A stretch of DNA of 64,000 bases. Source: Haloferula sp. BvORR071 (GTDB lineage Bacteria; Verrucomicrobiota; Verrucomicrobiia; Verrucomicrobiales; Akkermansiaceae). Positions 8,784-16,753 of the stretch are shown here, one piece after another. Every line of letters starts with the position of its first letter. Position 1 is the stretch's first letter. Under the pieces are notes generated by a model. That model searched no databases and had not been told where the DNA came from. It saw nothing but the letters and a program-made list of their open reading frames with translations. Location of the stretch: the NCBI RefSeq assembly GCF_000739615.1, contig NZ_BATP01000005.1, positions 1 through 64,000 on the forward strand. The letters run 5' to 3'. The translations under genes were made by a program, and so were the position numbers.

Positions 8784-9860
8784 ATGGACTACTCCGCCCT
8801 GATCGCCCAACGCCGCCGCCGTGCAGGCGAGATCGACGATATGATGGCGGACGCTTCCTTCTTCAATAATCCGAAGAAGGCCGGTGAGATCGTGCGCGAG
8901 CACCGCCGGATCAAGGAGACCCTTGAGCTGTGGGATCGACTGGAAACCGCCAAGCGCCAGCTCGAGGAGAACGAGGAACTGTCCCGCGGCGATGACGCCG
9001 AACTGGCGGAGATCGCGAAGGAGGAAATCCCCGCCCTGCTGGTGGAGATCCCCAAACTCACCGAGGAGATCCAGTACGCACTGCTCCCTGCTGATCCGAA
9101 CGAGGATCGCGACGCGATCGTCGAAATCCGCGCAGGAGCCGGTGGCGATGAGGCCTCGCTCTTCGCCGCGGAACTACTGCGACTCTACCAGCGCTACGCG
9201 GAAGGCCGCGGCTGGAAGACCGAGCACCTTTCCAGCAGCCCTTCCGAAGTCGGCGGCTTCAAGGAAGTCTTCCTGCGGGTGACTGGCGATGAAGTCTTTC
9301 GCATTTTGAAGTACGAGTCAGGTGTGCACCGCGTGCAACGCGTGCCCGCCACCGAGACCCAAGGGCGCATTCACACCTCCACCGTGACCGTCGCCGTCAT
9401 GCCTGAGGCGGAAGAAGTCGACGTCGAACTCAAGCCCGACGACCTGCGGATCGAAGTCTGCCGCGCGGGCGGCGCCGGTGGCCAGCACGTGAACCGGACC
9501 GAATCCGCAGTGCAGGTCTTCCACCTTCCCACCGGTCTCTATGTCCGCTGCGAAGATGGCCGCTCTCAAGGCCAGAACAAGGAGCGCGCCCTCCAGATCA
9601 TGCGCTCACGGCTGTATGAGATGAAGCTGCGCGAGGAACAGGAGAAGCACAGCGCACACCGTCGTGCACAGATCGGCTCCGGCGACCGCTCCGAAAAGAT
9701 CCGCACTTACAACTTCCCGCAAAGCCGGATCACGGATCACCGCATCGGCTTCACCTCCCACAATCTCTCGGGCGTGATGGCCGGGGATTTGAGCGAGCTT
9801 ACCGGCGAACTGCAGAAGGCCGAGATGGCGGAGAGATTGAGCGAGGCGGGGGTGAAGTAA
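8784..9860 (+). CDS. prfA: Peptide chain release factor 1
   Basis: RF1 reads UAA and UAG stop codons and triggers peptide release. The stop-codon recognition tripeptide is PAT (residues 188-190, in VPATETQGRIHTS), which marks RF1 and not RF2 (SPF). The catalytic GGQ lies at 232-234 in RAGGAGGQHVNRTESAVQ; its glutamine is normally methylated by PrmC. The length of 358 residues is standard. In many genomes prmC follows prfA; here a short unknown gene follows instead, so the methylase must be elsewhere. Confidence 0.98.
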   Translation: MDYSALIAQRRRRAGEIDDMMADASFFNNPKKAGEIVREHRRIKETLELWDRLETAKRQLEENEELSRGDDAELAEIAKEEIPALLVEIPKLTEEIQYALLPADPNEDRDAIVEIRAGAGGDEASLFAAELLRLYQRYAEGRGWKTEHLSSSPSEVGGFKEVFLRVTGDEVFRILKYESGVHRVQRVPATETQGRIHTSTVTVAVMPEAEEVDVELKPDDLRIEVCRAGGAGGQHVNRTESAVQVFHLPTGLYVRCEDGRSQGQNKERALQIMRSRLYEMKLREEQEKHSAHRRAQIGSGDRSEKIRTYNFPQSRITDHRIGFTSHNLSGVMAGDLSELTGELQKAEMAERLSEAGVK

Positions 9861-9955
9861 ACGTTCAAGGGATCGTTTCCTTCGATGCTTCAACCAATGG
9901 AATCGATTGGAGGAAGTAGGCCCTCCGGAGCAGCATCATTGGTGCAAACAGCACC

Positions 9956-10375
9956 ATGCCTGAGCAGCAGCCAGCAAAGCAGAAGCAACGCAAATTGGGA
10001 CGTCTCGAATGGGCGATCATTCTGCTGCTTGCCATGGCCTTACTCCCTTGGAACTGGCTGACAGGTCCACATCGAAAATCTCTGATCCTACCTCGCGGCG
10101 AATTCAATACATCCTTCCCTGAGGGCCTTTACCCCAACCGAACGAAAGAGATCGAAGCTTGGTTTCGGAAGAAGCTTCCAGAAGGGACCTCAAAGAGCGA
10201 TGCTGACACGATCCTTGCCCAGAGCTTCTCCAAAGCGATCACCAGCGGGAACCAGATTTCCATTGATGAAAGCAGCTCCCTAGGGGGCGGATATTACACC
10301 AAAATAACTCTCGTCTTCGATGCCCATGGCCGCCTCCAAGATGTGAAGGTGGAGCAGCATTGGGCCTACATGTGA
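9956..10375 (+). CDS. Hypothetical small membrane-anchored protein
   Basis: This 139-residue protein is not one I recognise. A charged N-terminus (MPEQQPAKQKQRKLGRLEW) precedes one transmembrane segment (AIILLLAMALLPWNWL), giving a type II topology with about 100 residues outside the membrane. The outer part includes EIEAWFRKKLPEGTSKSDAD and ends in a beta-like stretch (YTKITLVFDAHGRLQDVKVE) reminiscent of small lipoprotein-type folds. It lies 95 bases after prfA and may be transcribed with it. Base composition is less GC-rich than the neighbouring genes. Confidence 0.65.
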   Translation: MPEQQPAKQKQRKLGRLEWAIILLLAMALLPWNWLTGPHRKSLILPRGEFNTSFPEGLYPNRTKEIEAWFRKKLPEGTSKSDADTILAQSFSKAITSGNQISIDESSSLGGGYYTKITLVFDAHGRLQDVKVEQHWAYM

Positions 10376-10501
10376 ATCCGCTGAGTTAGGGGCGATGAGT
10401 TCACGCCAGAAGCTGCGTTACCCAGCACTTCGGGCTGGGCTTCCATGAGTCGTCCTCTTCGGACCGAAAAGCATCGCGATACGCGCCGTTAGAGCAGCTT
10501 C

Positions 10502-10524
10502 GTCCGCACACGGCGTGTGCGGAC
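10502..10524 (-). terminator. Perfect hairpin downstream of folE2 (terminator-like)
   Basis: A perfect 10-bp inverted repeat, GTCCGCACAC and GTGTGCGGAC, closes a three-base GGC loop eight bases beyond the folE2 stop. There is no T-run on either side, so it may act as an RNA-stabilising 3' hairpin or a weak bidirectional terminator. Confidence 0.45.
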
Positions 10525-10532
10525 CACCTCTG

Positions 10533-11315
10533 CTACCTCGGCTTCTCAATCACCGCATACGCGTTGTGATTGTGGATCGACTCGAAGTTCTCCGCCTCGA
10601 CCTTGTACCACACGATGTCTTCGTGGGCGTTCGAGCGTGAAGCGACGTTGCGCACCAGGTCCTCCACGAAGACCGGGTTGTCGTAGGCACGCTCGGTCAC
10701 GGCCTTTTCATCCGGCCGCTTGAGCAAGCTGTAGAGCTCGCAGCTTGCGGAGCGCTCGACCAACTGCACGAGATCCTCGATCCACACCGGCTCTTTGCAG
10801 CGCACGGAGTAGGTCACCACGCCACGCTGATTGTGCGCACCACGGTCACTGATCTGCTTGGAGCAAGGGCAGAGCGTCGCCACGGGAACCATCACGGTCA
10901 CCACGAAATCCCAAGGGCCATCCTTGGTGGCTTCGACCTCAAAGCGCACCTCATAATCCATCAAGCCGACGCGCCCCGTGACCGGTGCCGGCTTCGAGCG
11001 GAAAAAGGGAAACTGGAATTCCACGTGCGCCTTCCGCGCATCCAGACGCTTCAGCAACTCACGCGGCAGGTTCGCCATGGTCCGCACATCAATGCAGGAG
11101 CCGTGGGAATTCAGCACTTCCACGAAGCGGCTCATGTGCGTGCCCTTGTAGTGGTGCGGCAGGTCCACCGCCAAGGCCACGGTCGCGACCGTGCGCTGGG
11201 TGGTACCCCCCTTGTCACTGACCTCCACAGGGAAGCGCAGGCCCTTCACGCCCACGCGATCGATCGCCAGGTTGCGATCATCCCGCTCATTCTGCGTATC
11301 CTTGAGTTCCTTCAT
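10533..11315 (-). CDS. folE2: GTP cyclohydrolase FolE2 (type IB)
   Basis: FolE2 opens GTP to 7,8-dihydroneopterin triphosphate, the entry step of folate and (via QueD) queuosine synthesis. The family motifs are present: GTHMSRFVEVLNSHG, the core ATLCPCSKQISDRGAHNQRG with the metal-ligand cysteine, and a C-terminal IHNHNAYAV. FolE2 works with metals other than zinc, and in several bacteria it is induced when zinc is scarce, replacing the Zn-dependent FolE. Here it is last in a minus-strand cluster after a DksA-like protein, rpmG and rpsR, an unusual set that recalls zinc-sparing regulons. Length (260) is normal. Confidence 0.95.
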   Translation of the reverse strand: MKELKDTQNERDDRNLAIDRVGVKGLRFPVEVSDKGGTTQRTVATVALAVDLPHHYKGTHMSRFVEVLNSHGSCIDVRTMANLPRELLKRLDARKAHVEFQFPFFRSKPAPVTGRVGLMDYEVRFEVEATKDGPWDFVVTVMVPVATLCPCSKQISDRGAHNQRGVVTYSVRCKEPVWIEDLVQLVERSASCELYSLLKRPDEKAVTERAYDNPVFVEDLVRNVASRSNAHEDIVWYKVEAENFESIHNHNAYAVIEKPR

Positions 11316-11336
11316 CGCCGTTCTTGGAAACGACAG

Positions 11337-11363
11337 AAGCCCGCCCGGGATTCGGGCAGGCTT
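11337..11363 (-). terminator. Hairpin between rpsR and folE2
   Basis: An 11-bp stem with one mismatch (AAGCCCGCCCG against CGGGCAGGCTT) encloses a five-base loop in the 84-base gap between rpsR and folE2. Read on the minus strand it is followed by TTCTGTCGTTT, a poor T-tract. It may be a partial terminator that lowers folE2 transcription relative to the ribosomal genes. Confidence 0.45.
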
Positions 11364-11399
11364 CCGTTAAAGCTTAGCTTACAGATAAACCCGTGCCGC

Positions 11400-11642
11400 T
11401 CAGGACATCAGGTTGACCGCGCGGGAGCGCTTGATGGAGCGCGTGATCTTGCGGTGCAGCTTGGCGGAAACGCCGGTCACACGGCGTGGCAGAATCTTGC
11501 CGGTCTCAGAAGTGAACTTCGAGAGCAGGTCGGGATTCTTGTAATTCACGTCACCGGCCGGAATATCGTGCCGGCGGGTGGTCATCTTGCGGTTCGACTT
11601 GCGGAAGCGAATCCGGCGCTCGACGGTCTTTGGTTCGGACAT
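11400..11642 (-). CDS. rpsR: 30S ribosomal protein bS18, cysteine-free
   Basis: bS18 binds the platform of the 30S subunit. The core [20 protein letters not shown] followed by [20 protein letters not shown] is diagnostic. The 80-residue protein contains no cysteine, so it has no zinc site. In many bacteria rpsR lies between rpsF and rplI; here it follows rpmG by 11 bases in a different cluster, so it is either a relocated single copy or a cysteine-free paralogue of a second rpsR. The sequence of this window cannot decide between these. Confidence 0.96.
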   Translation of the reverse strand: MSEPKTVERRIRFRKSNRKMTTRRHDIPAGDVNYKNPDLLSKFTSETGKILPRRVTGVSAKLHRKITRSIKRSRAVNLMS

Positions 11643-11653
11643 GGGAAGCTAGA

Positions 11654-11827
11654 TTAGCGGAGTTCGCGGTGCACGGTGCGGCGTTGCAGGGAAGGATTGA
11701 ACTTTACCTTCTCCAGACGGCCCGGTGTACGCAGGCTCTTCTTATTGCGCGTCGTCACGTAGCGCGAGGGCGGCTTGCCCAGCGCACGAGCTTCCGTGCA
11801 TTCGATGATAATAATTTCGCGTGGCAT
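11654..11827 (-). CDS. rpmG: 50S ribosomal protein bL33, C-minus form
   Basis: Translation of the minus strand gives 57 residues starting MPREIIIIECTEARALGKPP and ending HRELR, with the central SRYVTTRNKKSL typical of bL33. Zinc-binding bL33 proteins carry two CxxC pairs; this one has a single cysteine (residue 10), so it is the zinc-free form. It sits 29 bases after the DksA-like gene and 11 bases before rpsR, clearly in one transcription unit. No Shine-Dalgarno sequence precedes the ATG. Confidence 0.93.
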   Translation of the reverse strand: MPREIIIIECTEARALGKPPSRYVTTRNKKSLRTPGRLEKVKFNPSLQRRTVHRELR

Positions 11828-11856
11828 TAGCGGGAAGTTGGGGCGCGAACGCTAAT

Positions 11857-12495
11857 TTAGTCGTCGTCCTCGTCAAGCGAAACCGTCTCGGAATCGTCAT
11901 CATCTTGATAATTTCCACCAGCGAAGCCGACTTCATTGGACGGACGGAAGCGGCGATTGCCGTATTCCTTCTCCCACTGGGCCTGGCATTCCACCGTCAG
12001 GCGGGCGAAGGGAATCGCCTCCAAGCGCGCCTGCGGGATGCTCTTGCCGGACATTTCGCAGACGCCGTAAACGCCGCGGTCAATGCGGCGCAGGGCCTGC
12101 TCGATCTCGTAAAGGGCGTCCTGTTCCTTGGCCAATACGCTCAAGGCGAAGTCGCGGTCGTAGGCATCGCTGCCGGCATCCCCTTGGTGCATGCCGCTGC
12201 CGGAGGCCTCGCTGCCTTCCGGGGCATTGCGAATCTCACCGGTCATGCCGGACATGGCGTCCACCAGCTCATCGCGCAGATCCAGCAGGCGCTGCTTCTG
12301 CTTGAGGGCGAAACCGCTGACCTTGACCGGGCCGGAGGGAACTTGGACCACGGCCGGGACTTCCTCTTCGACCTCGGGCTTGGCCTTGGCGGCAGGCGCA
12401 GGCTTCTTGGCCTCGGCTTTCGGGGCTGCGGCGGCGGGCTTCTTCTCGACTTTAGCGGGAGCCGCCTTCTTCGCGGGTTGCTTTTTCTCGGCCAT
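11857..12495 (-). CDS. DksA/TraR-family protein with only two zinc-finger cysteines
   Basis: DksA proteins enter the RNA polymerase secondary channel and tune transcription with ppGpp. The C-terminal half (about residues 75-185) has the family layout: a coiled coil with DAYDRDFALSVLAKEQDALY and then IDRGVYGVCEMSGKSIPQAR leading to LTVECQAQW. Against the usual four-cysteine finger the second and third cysteines are replaced (by Ser and Thr), leaving two, as in the zinc-independent DksA2 type of Pseudomonas. The first ~60 residues are a Lys/Ala/Pro-rich low-complexity tail, and the C-terminus is very acidic (DDDDSE and DEDDD). Downstream on the same strand come rpmG, rpsR and folE2. The function as a transcription factor is inferred from the family. 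Confidence 0.85.
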   Translation of the reverse strand: MAEKKQPAKKAAPAKVEKKPAAAAPKAEAKKPAPAAKAKPEVEEEVPAVVQVPSGPVKVSGFALKQKQRLLDLRDELVDAMSGMTGEIRNAPEGSEASGSGMHQGDAGSDAYDRDFALSVLAKEQDALYEIEQALRRIDRGVYGVCEMSGKSIPQARLEAIPFARLTVECQAQWEKEYGNRRFRPSNEVGFAGGNYQDDDDSETVSLDEDDD

Positions 12496-12744
12496 GATAG
12501 GGATTACTGCTGGGGTCAGAAAGCTTTGGGTATCCGGATTGCTTCCGGAGTGCGGAATTTCGGGCGCGGTCGATTAGCGCCTTAGGGGTAGCTCTGCAAG
12601 GTGAAAGTTCACCCGGCTCCCCATATCTTCAACGACGGAATTCACGTAGGGCCAATTTCAAACGCAGAATTCCGGACATTGGCTTTTCCTGCCTTTCGGC
12701 ACGCTTGAAATGGCAGGCGGGCCGCCTAAGCTCCGCCGCCCGCC

Positions 12745-13446
12745 ATGGAACTTCCCTCGATTGTCGAAGCCCTGCTAACCGGTTCTGACGAACCCTTGCC
12801 CGCCGAGGAGCTCGCCCGCCTGATCCGCGCCCGGGTTGCGGAAGCGGAGGACTCCCGTGCCCGTAAGATCGAGGAAGGCGAAACCCCGGAAGAGCTGCCG
12901 GAATGGCTCACCAGTATGGCCGCCATTTCCGCGGAGCCCGTGATCGTGGCCATCGCCAAGCTCAACCACGACTATGAGACCACCGGCCGTGCCTTCGTCC
13001 TGATGGAGCGGGCCAAGGGCTGGAAGCTCTTCACCCGTCCGGCTTACGGCGAGTTCGTCCGCCAGCTCTTCCCCGGCCGCAAGCCGGAGCGTCTCAGCGG
13101 CCCGGCGATGGAAACCCTGGCGATCATCGCCTACCGCCAGCCCATCACCAAGGGCGCCATCGAGGCGGTCCGCGGCGTAGCCTGCGACGGCATGCTCCAA
13201 AAGCTGCTCGACCGCGAACTGGTCCGCATCGGCGGCCGTGCCGAGCTGCCCGGACGTCCCCTGCTCTACGAGACCACCGAGCTCTTCTACGAGCACTTCG
13301 GAATCCGTAGCATCGACGATCTGCCGAACGCCACCGAGCTGCGCCGCGTGAAGCTGCCTGAGGCACCCGCGGAAAGCACCGCGGCCGCTGAGTCCCAACT
13401 GGCCCTCAGCGCAACGGATGCAAAGCCGGCGGAAAATGCCGAATGA
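12745..13446 (+). CDS. scpB: Segregation and condensation protein B
   Basis: ScpB is a winged-helix partner of ScpA and SMC in chromosome condensation. The signature METLAIIAYRQPITKGAIEA followed by VRGVACDGMLQKLLDRELVR is unmistakable. There is an N-terminal winged-helix region first, with a charged insertion (DSRARKIEEGETPEELPEW) longer than usual, and a disordered Ala/Glu-rich tail after residue 200. scpA, which often precedes scpB, is not in the window. The gene diverges from the dksA-like cluster; the 249-base gap must hold both promoters, though no clear elements stand out. Confidence 0.95.
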   Translation: MELPSIVEALLTGSDEPLPAEELARLIRARVAEAEDSRARKIEEGETPEELPEWLTSMAAISAEPVIVAIAKLNHDYETTGRAFVLMERAKGWKLFTRPAYGEFVRQLFPGRKPERLSGPAMETLAIIAYRQPITKGAIEAVRGVACDGMLQKLLDRELVRIGGRAELPGRPLLYETTELFYEHFGIRSIDDLPNATELRRVKLPEAPAESTAAAESQLALSATDAKPAENAE

Positions 13447-13538
13447 CGAATTTCCGAATGTCGAATTGCTTCTAACAGTCCTCCCGCTCTCTCTTTTCCA
13501 CACTTCATTCGGAATTCAGACCTTCTGAATTCGTCATT
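13442..13538. repeat. Nested inverted repeat between scpB and pheA
   Basis: AATGACGAATT (13442-13452) is the exact reverse complement of AATTCGTCATT (13528-13538). Inside it TTCCGAATG (13452-13460) pairs exactly with CATTCGGAA (13506-13514). The two nested arms frame a pyrimidine-rich centre (CTCCCGCTCTCTCTTTTCC). It starts in the last codons of scpB and ends eight bases before pheA. The AATGTCGAAT/AATGACGAAT wording resembles short intergenic repeats common in PVC genomes. Confidence 0.7.
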
Positions 13539-13546
13539 GGCATCCC

Positions 13547-14617
13547 ATGAATCTCGACGACATCCGCAAGCAGATCGACGAAATCGACGGCAAGCTGCTA
13601 TCCCTTCTCTCTGACCGCGCGGAACTCGTCCATCAGGTCGGCTTGGTCAAGAAACGCGACGGCCTGCAGATCTACGCACCTGAGCGCGAAGAAGCGCTGC
13701 TGCGCCGCCTGATCGAGCGCAACCAGGGCCGCCTGCCGGAGAAGTCGATCCGCGCGATCTACCGCGAGATCATGTCCGCGGCACTGGCCTTGGAGGATGA
13801 CCTGAAGATCGCCTACCTCGGCCCCGAGGGCTCCTGGACCCATCAAGCGGCCATCAAGAAATTCGGTCACTCGGTCGCCTACACCCCGCTCCACAACTTC
13901 TCGGAAGTCTTCGACCACGTCGCCCGCCGCCGTGCCGACTATGGCGTGGTGCCGATCGAGAATTCCACTGAAGGTGCCGTCTCCCACACTCTCGATCTCT
14001 TCGTCGATTCCCCGCTCCAGATCTGTGCCCAGATCCTCCTTCGCATCGAAAACAGCCTGATGGCCTCGATCCCGCGCGAGCAGATCAAGACTCTCTACTC
14101 CCACCCGCAGGCCCTCGCCCAGTGCCGCGGCTGGATCTTGAAGCACTTCCCCGACGCCGACCTCGTCGAAGTCTCTTCCACCACCCGCGCCGCACAGCTC
14201 GCCAAGGAGTATGCCGAGCAGGGCGCGGCCGCCATTGGCAGCCCGCTCGGCGCCGAAATCTACGGCCTCAACGTGCTTGAGGAATCGATCCAGGACCGCG
14301 CCACCAATACCACGCGCTTCCTGGTGATCGGCGAGAAGACCTGCCCGCCAACCGGCAAGGACCGCACCTCGATCCTCTTCGCGATCCACGACCGACCCGG
14401 CTCGCTGGTCCGAGCGCTGCAAGCCTTCGATCAATTCCACGTCAACATGTCGAAGATCGAATCCCGCCCCTCCAAGCGGAAGGACTGGGAATACATCTTC
14501 TACGTCGACCTCTCCGGCCACTGCGAGGATGCGGAGGTCCGCAACGGCATCGAAGAACTCGAGAAGCATTGCTCGATGGTGAAGCTGCTGGGGTCATATC
14601 CGGATGCGGGGGAGTGA
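13547..14617 (+). CDS. pheA: Bifunctional chorismate mutase / prephenate dehydratase (P-protein)
   Basis: The enzyme converts chorismate to prephenate and then to phenylpyruvate, committing carbon to phenylalanine. Residues 1-90 are an AroQ chorismate mutase (IRKQIDEIDGKLLSLLSDRA). The prephenate dehydratase domain follows (IAYLGPEGSWTHQAAIKKFG, VPIENSTEGAVSHTLDLF, and the catalytic TTR in ATNTTRFLVIG). The last ~80 residues are an ACT domain with the phenylalanine-binding ESRPSK motif, so feedback inhibition by phenylalanine is expected. Full length for the family (356). Confidence 0.97.
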   Translation: MNLDDIRKQIDEIDGKLLSLLSDRAELVHQVGLVKKRDGLQIYAPEREEALLRRLIERNQGRLPEKSIRAIYREIMSAALALEDDLKIAYLGPEGSWTHQAAIKKFGHSVAYTPLHNFSEVFDHVARRRADYGVVPIENSTEGAVSHTLDLFVDSPLQICAQILLRIENSLMASIPREQIKTLYSHPQALAQCRGWILKHFPDADLVEVSSTTRAAQLAKEYAEQGAAAIGSPLGAEIYGLNVLEESIQDRATNTTRFLVIGEKTCPPTGKDRTSILFAIHDRPGSLVRALQAFDQFHVNMSKIESRPSKRKDWEYIFYVDLSGHCEDAEVRNGIEELEKHCSMVKLLGSYPDAGE

Positions 14618-14640
14618 GCGCTTCCCCCAAAGTTACCCCT

Positions 14641-14741
14641 CTCCGATCCCGAAGGGATCACAGCGCGAGTAGCCGGGGGTTGAGCGCAGCGACACCTCCG
14701 GTAGGGTCTGCCTAGAGACGTCGATCCCGTAGGGATTGCAG
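14641..14741. repeat. Intergenic palindromic repeat element
   Basis: Two related hairpin cores occur: GATCCCGAAGGGATC (14645-14659, perfect 6-bp stem with a GAA loop) and GATCCCGTAGGGATT (14723-14737). Between them lies AGTAGCCGGGGGTTGAGCGC and AGCGACACCTCCGG, whose ends can pair imperfectly. I recall very similar text (GTAGCCGGGGGT, GCGCAGCGACACC) scattered between genes in Verrucomicrobia and Planctomycetes. The element fills most of the 287-base gap between pheA and the next gene. It has no coding potential. The rest of the gap holds nothing I can identify. Confidence 0.75.
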
Positions 14742-14904
14742 CGGTCCACGCATCACCTCTCGGTGCCCGGCCCAAGATGTAAGTCCTGTGATTTCATCAT
14801 CCAAAGAATTGAGGCCCATTCCCCGGGGCTAGGCTCCCCGGATCGAAGACCCGGCTCCATCGCAAGCAAATCCGTGTCCCAGCGGCTTTCTACGATGTCC
14901 AGCC

Positions 14905-15432
14905 ATGAGCTCATCATCCATGAGAACCCTGATTTCCTGCCTTCTCCTTTCCCTTCTTTCCATCGCCCACGCCAGGTTCGCGCCCAGCTATACCTTCGAG
15001 GAACTGATGCAACGCTCCGATCTGGTGGTGATCATCGAGCATGAAAGCACCCGCCAAACGGATGAGCGCGACGAGGAACGCTACGGCAGCGGCCGTTTGA
15101 CCACCGCCAAGATCCTCACCACGCTCAAAGGCGAGAGCAAGGAGACCAAGATTTCCATCCGCCACATCTACTACCCCAGAAATCCCAACTCACCCAACTC
15201 CGTCGAGTTCCCCGACACCAAGGAGCAGGTTCCTCTCTCAAGAGGAACCAAGACTACCTACGCCAATCCTCCCTGGCGTTATCTGGCATTTCTCAAGAAG
15301 GGGCCGGATGGAACCTACGTCCCTTCGGTCGATGCCTACGATTCCGCGCTCTGCTTCCTGAGCCTGGTTGACTCCGGCATCGTCGCTTGGTTGGCCGAGC
15401 CTCCGCCGAAGGCAGAGGACAAGGGAAAGTGA
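14905..15432 (+). CDS. Hypothetical exported protein
   Basis: The family is unknown to me. A signal peptide is clear: MRTLISCLLLSLLSIAHA follows a short Ser-rich start (the ATG at 14920 would give it directly). The mature part of about 150 residues begins RFAPSYTFEELMQRSDLVVI and includes TAKILTTLKGESKETKISIR. This resembles small secreted proteins in which a beta-barrel-like module follows YTFEELxxxSDLVV. It faces hisD tail to tail with an 18-base gap. No partner gene is evident. Confidence 0.7.
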   Translation: MSSSSMRTLISCLLLSLLSIAHARFAPSYTFEELMQRSDLVVIIEHESTRQTDERDEERYGSGRLTTAKILTTLKGESKETKISIRHIYYPRNPNSPNSVEFPDTKEQVPLSRGTKTTYANPPWRYLAFLKKGPDGTYVPSVDAYDSALCFLSLVDSGIVAWLAEPPPKAEDKGK

Positions 15433-15450
15433 AGCTCTGGCGTAAGCAGA

Positions 15451-16734
15451 CTACCTCTCGACCCGGATCGCCGTGGACCTTCCGTGCGCATCCAAGCCTT
15501 CGATCCGCGCGAACTCCTGCACCACCGGCAGTGACTTCCGCACCGCCTTCTTGTCGAGCTTCACGATGCTGGTGCGGCGCTGGAATTGATCCGCGCGCAG
15601 GCCGGAGAAGGAACGACCGCTGCCCCCGGTCGGCAAGGTGTGGCTCGGTCCGGCGAGGAAGTCGCCGACCGCCACTGGCGAGTCGTTGCCGAGATAGATC
15701 GCACCCGCGGTGCGGATCTGCGGCAGCCACTTCTTCTCCTCCGCGCAGATGAGGGACACGTGCTCCGCGGCGAAGTCATTCGAGATCTGCACCGCCTCGG
15801 CCATGCTCTTCACCTGCAAGAGGAAGGTCCCCTGCTTGAGCACCTCCTTGAGATACTTGGCGCGGCTCAAGGTCTGAAGTTGCTGGTCGATCGCCTTCAC
15901 CACCTTGCCGAGCAGCGCCTTCGAGTCGGTCACGAAACCGATCACGCTATCGCCACCGTGCTCCGCCTGCGCGAGCAGGTCCGCGGCAATATAGTCGGCA
16001 TTCCCGGTCTTGTCCGCGATGATCAGGATCTCGCTGGGTCCCGGCAACAGGTCGATCGACACCGCGCCGAAGAGCTGGCGCTTGGCCTCGACCACGAAGC
16101 GGTTGCCCGGTCCGAAGAGCCGGTCCACCGGACGCACGGTCTTGGTGCCCAGTGACAGCGCGGCAATCGCCTGCGCGCCACCGATCTTCAAAATCTCGGT
16201 CACGCCTGACGCCTTGAGCGCATAGAGCAGCTCGGGGTTGATCGTGCCATCCGCACCACAGGGCGTGGCCGCGATGATCTCCGGCACGCCGGCGGCACGG
16301 GCAAAGCCGGCCGTCATCAACGCGGTCGAGACCAGCGGAGCCTTGCCACCGGGCACATAGATACCCACGCGGTCGAAAGGCTGGAAGCGCTCCCCCACCC
16401 TCGCGCCTTCGGCATTGGTCATCGACCAATCCTTGCGCAGCCCGCGCTTCGCGAAGGCGGTGATGTTCTTCAAGCTCGCCGCCACTGCCTTGCGGGTGGA
16501 CGGCGAGACCTTCACCGCGGCCAGTTCCTCCGCCGTGACGAAGAGCTGCTTCTCCTTCAGCACCGCATTGTCGAAGCGCTTGGCATAGGCCACCAGCGCC
16601 TTGTCCCCCTGCGAGGCCACTTCCGCGATGATCTCCGCCACCAGATCGCGCACGTCATGCGTCGGCAGCGCGCGGCGGTTCAGGCGCTTGACGAAGGACT
16701 CGTAGTCGGCGTCGCGATAGCTGAGGATCTTCAT
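15451..16734 (-). CDS. hisD: Histidinol dehydrogenase
   Basis: HisD oxidises L-histidinol to L-histidine in two NAD-dependent steps. The core signatures are VGIYVPGGKAPLVSTALMTA, the catalytic-site LLAQAEHGGDSVIGFVTD and the zinc/active-site GPSHTLPTGGSGRSFSGL. The length of 427 is standard. No other his gene adjoins it; the gene lies 19 bases after a DUF420 gene on the same strand and may ride on the cytochrome oxidase assembly transcript. Dispersal of amino-acid genes (trpD, pheA, hisD all stand alone here) seems to be the rule in this genome. Confidence 0.97.
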   Translation of the reverse strand: MKILSYRDADYESFVKRLNRRALPTHDVRDLVAEIIAEVASQGDKALVAYAKRFDNAVLKEKQLFVTAEELAAVKVSPSTRKAVAASLKNITAFAKRGLRKDWSMTNAEGARVGERFQPFDRVGIYVPGGKAPLVSTALMTAGFARAAGVPEIIAATPCGADGTINPELLYALKASGVTEILKIGGAQAIAALSLGTKTVRPVDRLFGPGNRFVVEAKRQLFGAVSIDLLPGPSEILIIADKTGNADYIAADLLAQAEHGGDSVIGFVTDSKALLGKVVKAIDQQLQTLSRAKYLKEVLKQGTFLLQVKSMAEAVQISNDFAAEHVSLICAEEKKWLPQIRTAGAIYLGNDSPVAVGDFLAGPSHTLPTGGSGRSFSGLRADQFQRRTSIVKLDKKAVRKSLPVVQEFARIEGLDAHGRSTAIRVER

Positions 16735-16753
16735 GAGAGGAAGCGGAAGTACG

